Assembly: GCA_963628785.1 (NCBI GenBank)
Contig: CAVGGQ010000008.1
Location: 1-37,516, forward strand
Length of the DNA: 37,516 bases
Direction of reading: 5' to 3'
Source of the DNA: Apopatocola sp963628785
GTDB taxonomy: Bacteria; Bacillota; Clostridia; Oscillospirales; Oscillospiraceae
The translations under genes were made by a program, and so were the position numbers. Numbering within the stretch: position 1 is the first letter of the stretch; every line of letters begins with the position of its first letter. Shown here one piece after another: positions 27,001 to 36,000 of this stretch. Below the pieces are notes generated by a model, which saw nothing but the letters and a program-made list of their open reading frames with translations, made no database searches and was not told where the DNA came from.

Positions 27001-30000
27001 AACGCTTTGGTAAAGGGCAAAACGCTGACGGTAAGCTCCGTTTACAACAAGGACGGGCAGACCGCGGCCGAGGCCAAAGTCGGCTCCAACCGCGCATCGT
27101 ACCGCAACGGTGAACGGGACAGCAGCGGCACCGAGGTATCCATTTCCTTCATCGAAGGCAAGACCTCCACAGCCGAAGCCAAGTCCGCAGCAAAGGTAAG
27201 ATCTTTCCTGAACGGCGCATCTGGCGGTACATCGGACGCCCACCTCGGTGCACTGTATGTGAAGGTCAACGCCGATTCCGCAGCGAAGGCGGAAATGTTC
27301 ACCGAAAACTCCGCATCCGCATTGAATGTGTCGCTCATCACGGTCAAGGCCGATGCCGCCGGGACATTCGAGAGTGCCATCAACACCTCGTACACCCGGG
27401 ACGGTAAGACCTACCAAGGTCAAATCAATGCAGACATCGTTGATGTGACGACGACATACTCCGTAGATTCCAAGGCGACCGTTGAACCGACCGGCGATGT
27501 GAGCACATCTATCAGCATCACTGACGCCAGCTTTAACTACGCCGAAACCAAGACCTCCGCCTCTGCACTCTCCGCGGTAAGCGGCAGCGGCAGCCTGAGC
27601 GCGGCAAGCCTGAAAGTTCATACTCTCGGCAGCACCGCCTCAACGGCCACAGCCAATACCGTGAGCTTCACGGTGAGCGTGCTCAACCTCGTTGCCAACA
27701 AGGCACACGCAGAAACCAACACCTCGCAGACGGCGAAGATCGAAAATTCCGGCACGATCGATGTGACCGGCGCCATCGATGTTGTAAGCAAGCTGAATTC
27801 GTCCAGGGCCACGGCCAATACGGGCAGCTCCGGCGGCACGGCAGAGGATAAAGTCAGCGTCAGCCTGGTCAACGCAAGCGCCAACGAAGCAACATCCAAT
27901 ACCAACGCGACCGTCAAGGCACTCGTGAGCGGCGCGGGCAGCGGAACGATCGGCGCGGATACGCTCAATGTTCTCGCAGAGAGCGTCGAGAGTATATCCG
28001 AGGCCAATACCTACACCTCCCTGAATGTGAGTGTGGCAACGATCGGCAACCTGAAGGCCGCGAGCAACACCTCCGAGACCATCGAGGCACGCCTTGGATC
28101 GGGCAGCATCACCACAAAGGGAGATGCAAATGTCGAAGCCGTCGGCAACGCCAAGTCGACAGCCTCCGGCGACGCGCCCGGCAGTATCTCCGTGGCAGAT
28201 TCGTCCGTCTCCAAAATCGAGGCGGGTGTGGGCAGTGTGAGTAAGCACCAGAGTGTCGGCGCCGTCATCGGCGACAACGCCAACATCAACGCCGACGGAA
28301 CGCTCACGGTGTCTGCCGAAAACAACGGCAATGCCGAAGCAAAACTCAAACGGAGAACGAGCTTCGCCCTGTCCAAAATCGAGGACTCCGAAATCCCGAC
28401 GGTGAGCCGCTACAGCACCTACGCCGAAGTCGGCAAAAATTCGAACATCCGCGCGGAGAACATCACCGTCACCACAAAGGATCAGACGGCTGCAACCTCG
28501 CAGGTGGATTCCAAGAGCGTCAGCCTGGCCATGAACGCAACCTATATGTACGGCAGCAACACCGTCTATGCGGACAACAGCATTTCCGTAAAGGACGGCG
28601 CCAAGCTCTTTGCCGTGGACAGCCTGACGATCCGAACCGACGCCAAAGCCAAAATGACCGCCAAAACACACGCCAACTCTTCGGGCGGCTTTACAAACGG
28701 TGCCTATCTTCAGGCCTACAATACGCTCGAGCGCAATGTTTCGGTGACGATCGGCAAGGCGGAACTGGAAGCGGATTTCGGTAACCTGCTCATCGAGGCC
28801 AATGCCGGTGAAGAAGACTATATCTATGTCTTCAGCAAAATTGACGGCAAAGGCTTTGCATCCATGGGCGAAACCATCACCACCAATACCGTGACGGGCA
28901 AGATCGCTGCGAACATCCACCGCGGCGCGGTGATCCGCAACACCTTCGGCAAGGTCAACATCCGTTCAACGGCAGGCCTCGGAAAATACGCCTACGCCTA
29001 TTCCTATGTGTATTGCAAAGGCGCCGGAACGCACCCGAAGCCGAGAGCGACAAACAACATCACTCTCGAATCCGACGTGAACATCGGCACCGAAGCGCAG
29101 AGCGCGGGAACCACGGACAAGGCGCAGATCATCGGCCGCTATGTCGACATCTGTTCGGGACTCGGCAAGCTGCGCGTCAAGAGCTACACCTACTCCAGAG
29201 GCAAAGGCCTCGGCGTAGACGGCTGTGCGCTCTCGTACCTGACCGCCAAGCTGAAGAATGACATGAATGTGGACAATGCCGAGATTACCGGCTATGATTC
29301 CCTCCATGTGACGGCAGACGCCACGGTCACGCACAGCAGCAGCTACAATAACCTCGAAGTCGAATCCTACTGCTTTGCCGAAGGCATCGGCCATGTGGAA
29401 AGCCAGTCGCACTTCCTCGGCGGGAGCATCACGAATCTGACCATCGGCGGCGGAGCCGACCTGATCGGCGCAGATGTGACGATCCAAAGCAAGGAGTTCA
29501 ACGGCAAAACGAAGTATTATCCGCACGGCAAGCGCACAGGCATCGCCTCCAAGGATACCGATGACGGCAAGAACGAATTCAGCACGAACAGCTGGGATGA
29601 TGAGACGCACAGCAGCGTATCCATCGACGGCAATGCCAAATTCCACATCGGCGACGGCGTGGGCGGCATTGTGATCGACATCGCCGAGCGAAACGGCACG
29701 CAGATCCGCGCCGTGGGTATCCCTGAGGAGAACATCAGCGGCTATATCACCAAAAGCTCGGATACCGTGACCATTCAGGCACTGAGCAACAACCTGAACG
29801 GCAAGCTGTACATCTACGATGTGGATGCATCCAAGCTGAACGGCCTGACGGTGTACGATCAGAAGTACCTGCGCGAGGTGCGCATCACGAACCGCACGGA
29901 TCTCGATCTGACGATCAAAGGCATAACGCTCGAAAACCTGAACTACAACGGGCCGAGAGTGTATGCCGACGGCATCGCCGTAACCCACAAAGCCACCGTG

Positions 30001-33000
30001 TGCGACTACACGCAGCCCCCAGTGACCATTGTGAGCAGCGGCAAAGGCAATGTGACGATCGCCGGACTCATCTCCGCGGCCAACAGCACCGTGACGATCT
30101 CGTGGACGACCCGCGATGCACTGAATGGAGGCAAAGTGCTCTCCGCTCCGGAGATCTTACTCGGCTCCGGCGTGATGTGCGATAGCGGCGACTCCGTGAA
30201 CATCGCACCGATCTTTGCCAAAAACCTGACCGTGCAGAATGCCCGTAACATCGGATCCGAGAACACGCGCTTTGCAGCCTACATCTTCGGCGGAGAGATC
30301 CGCATGGATGCCGCCGACTCGATTTGGGCGCGGCTCACACCGACGAGCCTTACGACCGTCAGCACGCTTGCTGATTGCGAAACCGCGCATTCCGGCGCGC
30401 TGCAGACCCTGAACATCACCGATGTACGCGGCGATGTTCTCACGGATCTGTCTCTGGCCGAAGCGATCACGATCTACCGGCTCAAAGGCTCCGGTCTTGC
30501 AGCACTGCCGGTCCCCGGCTCGGCGGACTTCCTGACGGAAACCGTTTCTCTGACAACGAACTGCAAACTTTCGGAAAGCGCCATGGCGCCGTACCTCCGC
30601 AGCACGGATACCAACGACCGGCGCACATACGATCTGCCGAACGGCACCAAGATCGTGACCGACTCCGAAGGCACCCTGCTCTATGTCACCGAAACGGCCG
30701 GCGGCAAGGAAATGTTCGTGAGCCTCGCAGACTATGACTTCAACGGAAAGATGCTGAAGGTGTCCGGCAATATGACGCTGGATGTCACCACCGGCATACT
30801 GACCGTCGCCATGAAAACCGATGCCCAAAGTGACGCGGAGATCATGACCACCGAAGTCAGCATGAACGGCATTTCCGGAAGCTGGCTGAAAACCATGCTG
30901 ACCGAAGACCGCTTCCGCTTCGTCCTCGAAAAGAGGATCACGGTCGCCGCAACGGAGACCGAGCCGGAACACGAGGACATCGAAGAGATCACGGTCAAAG
31001 GCATCACAAGCTATAAGACCGATGGGACAAAGCAATACTACTGGCTCAACGGCTATAGCGCGACAGCCGGCGGCAGCGCATGGACGAACACCCTCGCCAT
31101 CGGCAGCCTCTACTACCTCGTCCTGGATACGAGCACCGATGAAGTGACATTCTATTCCGTAGCCGTCGTCAGCGATACGGAAGCGGCAACGCAGACGGAA
31201 TACTTGCCGGATTCTACTGCATCCTCGGACGATATCGAAAAGTTTTTGGCGAGTGGGTATTCACCGAAAGATTATTACTATGATTCCGGCTCCGATTTTG
31301 TCACTATCGCCAAGTACTCGGTCAGTGTCGCAAAAAAACTGGACCCGTTCCGGATCGAAAGTGCTTTCGGCATCGCCGATCTCTGGCTGGAATACGATAA
31401 AACAGCCGATACGTGGAAGATCGGAGCAACGATAGAAGGCGCGGAAGGCGAGGAAGACAAGACAGAATCCGAAGCCATAACGCTGACGAAAACAAACGGT
31501 ATCTATCAGATCACCTCGACCGTCAGCAATGAGTCTATCAAGAACCTGCTGAGTAAAACGGACTTGAGTAAGATCTACTTCGACTATTCCGTTTCTGCAC
31601 AGGGTACCGGCAAGGAGACCAGGTATGCCGTATTCGACTCCAACACAACAATCTGGTCATCGGAAATTCTTCAGGAGTACAAGCTGACCTTCCGCTACAT
31701 CGACCTGGATGAGACGAAGAGTACGCCGGTCTCCGTGGATGTCACGCAGGCTGTCACACCGACGGAAACGACCGTCAACGGGCAAACGGTCATGACGGAC
31801 GTGAAGACCACCAATGCCAACGGGCAGACGGTCTACAACATCCGCTTCACCGAACTCGACAAGGGCGAAACGGCCACGGCTGCATTCAGCAGCGAGACGG
31901 AAGACCTTCAGGTCAAGCTGCGCAAGCTGACCATAGGGAACAGCACGAAGAGCGGCTACCGCCTCACCGAAAGCCTGTATGCCTACGAAAACGGCGGCAA
32001 GGCTGTCGCACACATCACCAACGGCACCTCCTACAGCGCCGACTTCGACGGCAAAAAGTTCGATTCGACCTATCTGACCATCTCGGATGTGACGAAGCCC
32101 GAACTTACCCTCAAGTCCGGCACCTGGGTGCATCTCGAAATGGTGACCAACGATGTGGCGCGCACCGTATCGGGCGTGTACTATTGCAAGAGCGGGACTT
32201 CCTGGACTGACCGGTCTGTGACGGCACAGGAAGAAACGATCAGCGAAACCGAAGTCCTCAAAGCCTTCGGCGCAAGCAACAGTATCAAAGTCCTCACCGT
32301 CAAGTACGGCGAAACGGCGAAGGTGTCTGTTTACTCGAACAACGGCATCACCCGCAACTGGATCCGTAACGGCGACGGCGCGGGACTGGTGATCGGTTCG
32401 GACGGCGAAGTGACGACCATCGGTACACCGAATACCCAACAGCATGTTCGCGTCAACAGTGCCATCCTCAAGAAGAACGGCACCTATGAGGGCAATACCT
32501 ACAAGCTGGGCTCGGTCGCGGGACGGAATGTAAACATCCGCCTTGAAGGCCCGCACAGCACGCTCGCGCAGACCGGCAGCGGCATCACCGCCGACGAGGC
32601 GAAGATCTTCGCGGAGAATTCCGCGCTGGGCACTGCGGACACTCCGCTTACCATCACCCCCTACACGGCGGGCGGAACGGCAGATCTGACATTCGTCGAT
32701 CTTACCGGAGAGCAGCAAGTGCTCAATTCCGAAGTTTTCGTCGAGATCAACGGCGACGGCTCCATCGTTTCGACGCGCATCGACGGTGGAAAGCTCGACT
32801 ATACGGCGAGCGGAAACATCACCTTCGACGCCATCGATCTTACGAACGGCGCCGTGCTGAAGATGGAAGCACTCGGCAGCGTGCAGGGCAACCGCCTCAA
32901 GGCGTACATCACCGACAGCGGCAATACCGATGCGGAGATCAAAGCCGGCGAAACGCTCAAGATCACCACAGTCGATCTGAACGACGGCAAAACGGCCCTG

Positions 33001-36000
33001 ACCTCCGGGGACGACATGGAACTCGGCACCGTGACCATGCGCGACAGCGACGAGGAAGACCGGGAAACCCTGTGCCTGACCTCCGAACGCGGTGGCATCA
33101 CCGTTACGGGTGCGAGCGACATCACGGAGACCGTCACCATGCAGGCCGAGACTGACATCCGGCTCCGGACTCTGAAGCTGACCGGCGGCGATCTCACGGC
33201 GAACAGCACCAACGGCGGCTTCGCAGTATCCGGCACAGCCGACCTGACCGAAGCAGCCACAGCTATCCTGACCGCCGAAAAGGACATCGCATTCGCTGAC
33301 ACCCTCACCGTAAACGGAAGCAGCCTGACGGCGACAAGCACGGACGGCATGCTGACGGCTGCCGAAGCAATCCGCATCACCGAAAGCGAAGCGGCAATCA
33401 GTGCCAAACGCGGCATTGAACTGCAGGACACTCTGACAATGAACGGCAGCAGCCTGACAGCCACGAGCTCGGACGGCGCACTGCATATTGTCGGTCAAGT
33501 GCATGTGGAAGATGCGGCCTTTACCGCCAATGTCGCCGGTGCTCTGAAGCTCGACTCTACGCTCGACGGCACCGACTCCGACTTTGACCTGAAGGTCGGC
33601 GGCGATACCGAGCTCGGCGGCGTGACGATGCTGAAGGACAGCACGTTCGACCTCGACGGCAGCGGCGGTCTGAAAACGGCGAATGTCTCTCTCAAAGGCG
33701 GCAACTTTACCGCCGATGTGAAGGACGACATCGAGTTCCCCATCATCGAATCGCGCGGCACCGCGACGACGCTTGTCAGCCGGGAGGGCAGCATCCGAAC
33801 CACCGTACCGGACGGCTACATGCGTTTCCGCACGGCGAAAGATGCGAAGCTAACGCTCTCCGCTCTCGGCGACATCGGGGAAGCGGACCATCGCGTGATC
33901 ATCGATACCGACGACACGCTCTACATCACCCATGCCGACAACTACTTCATCGACTCGGTCGAGCTCCTCGGCGATGCGCTGTACACCGGCGCAAGACCCA
34001 CCGTGGAGACCGGCTCGGGCATGACGCAGAGCGGCGAGGAAGTGAGCGGCGAAAAGGCCGGCGCGGCCGATCCCGAAACGATCTATGAGCCTCTGCTCCG
34101 GCAGAGCGCGGAAGAGATCGCGGATATGTTGGTTCAGCGCATCGGCCGCAGCGAAGTAATGCAGATCCTGAACGCGGATGTGCTGACGCAGCTCATCGCG
34201 GAGGGCAGCATTGCGGAGGACACACTCAGCAAACTTCTGCCGAAGAAGACGGTCGAAGATCTTCTCAAGCAGGGCGAAAAGGGCGACGACGAAGCCTATA
34301 AGCAGCTCGCGGATATGCTCCTTCCGCTGACGGAGGAGACCCGGCTCGATGAGCAGGGTCTGCCGCAGGTGGACGATGCGAAGATCACGAGCTGGCTTGC
34401 AGCGGGCATCGACTATGTCGACCAGCACACGCTGAAGGACACCATCAGCGAAAACCTCACGGAAGAGGAGATCGCCGAGGTAGCCGCCGAAGCGCAGAAG
34501 CATCTCGATTACGCCTCCCGCGAGAGCACACGGCCCGATGAGACCCGCCGCGCCATCAACATTGATGTCGGCGAGGCCACCGGAGCGGCGTTCGTCACCA
34601 ACGAAGGCGACATCACCATCACCCAGCACAACGGCACACTCACCGCCGGCGAGATCCGCTCCGACAAGTACAATGTGACGCTCACGAGCGAAAACGGCGC
34701 CATCGAAGGCACGGACGGCCTCGTGAACATCACGGCGGAAAATGTCACTCTGACCGCTGCAGGCGGCGTGGGCGACAAGCAGCAGGTGACGCTCGAACAG
34801 CGCGAGCGCGAGCTTGTGCTGACGGCGAAGCTGCGCGAGCCCGTGGACCGCACGGTGTACGCTCTCGATGCGGACGGCTCCGTCACGGATGACCTGACGC
34901 AGAAGGACAAGTGGGCTCTGCAGTTCACCTACGATTTCGCGTGGCTCTGGATCGAGCGAAGCGAGGAAGCGAAGCGGCTGAATGTTACCGCCGGCGGCGA
35001 TGTGAACATCGCCGAAATGAGCGGCGACATGGGTCTCGGTGAGATCCGCTCCTATGGCAATGTCGCACTTGCGGCACCGGACAGCATCCTTGACACACGC
35101 ACGGATACCCAAACGCAGCCGAACCTCACGGCAAGCGGCAATGTTGACCTGACGGTGAAAAACGGTACGATCGGCGAAACGGATCGGCGCATAACGACCG
35201 ATGCGGACGGCATGATCACCGCCGAAGCCCGGGGCGACATTTCCGTCGATGATATCGGAATGCTGGATATGATCGCGCAGAGCGGGGAAGGGCAGGTCAA
35301 TGCCTCCGCAAAGGACGATCTGAATCTCGCAAACCGCGAGGGCGACCTGACGGTCGGCCCCATCGAAGCCGGCGGCACGGCGCGTATCACCGCACAGCAG
35401 AGCATCACGGCCGGCGACCGCCTGGGACGCGATGCGCAGGTGAAAGCCGAGAGCATCGAGCTGTACGCCAGGAATGGCATTATCGGGACCGAGACGGAAG
35501 CCTTCCGCATCGACACCGATTCCGCGCAAGGCGGCACTCTCACGGCGAGCGGCGATGATCTGAACATCACGGAACTGACAGACGACCTGACCCTCAAGCG
35601 CATCACCGCATCCGAAAATGCGGCGCTCAGCGCACCGGAGAACATTCTCGACGGTAACACCGCCGCCGGCGATGAAGCTGCGGAAGCGCAAAAAGCGGCC
35701 GACAGTGCCAAAGCCGAAGCCAAAGCGGCTGAAGCGGACGCCTATGTGAAGCGCGAAAAGGCGAAGCTGGCGGAAGAAACCGTCGACGAAGCGCAGCAAG
35801 AACTCGATGAACTCCTGCGCGATCCCGATGCGGAGCAGGTTGAAATCGATGCGGCGCAGCAGGCACTCGACGATGCGCAGAAAGCTCTGACCGAAGCGGA
35901 AGCTCTGGCAGCCGAAGCGGAAGCCGAAGCCGACCGGAAGCAGGACTCCTATGAAGCAGCTCAAGAGTCGGCGGAAAAGGCCAAGCAGGATGCGCTGGAT

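Larger units (their letters stand above)
14450..29510 (+). repeat. Long array of degenerate adhesin repeats
   Basis: About 5,000 residues built from units of roughly 65-70 residues. The core of each is a Gly/Ala-rich strand, then V-N/S-[hydrophobic], a short variable stretch, A-x-[IVL]-G, an A/G turn and V-x-V-x-A. Examples are AAVAVNLITNDVKAQVRDGAKLT near 17900, GSVAVNLASSDVKATLKGSG near 18130 and GAAVDVNVFSRKVRTQIGDN near 20360. The units are diverged in DNA and protein, implying an old array. The spacing and pattern match LktA-type filamentous adhesin repeats and predict a long beta-solenoid. Boundaries are approximate. Confidence 0.75.

Noticed and set aside
14450..29510. The repetitive region as a CRISPR or tandem DNA repeat array.
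   Set aside because: The periodicity is at protein level; DNA units are diverged and lack constant repeats with unique spacers.
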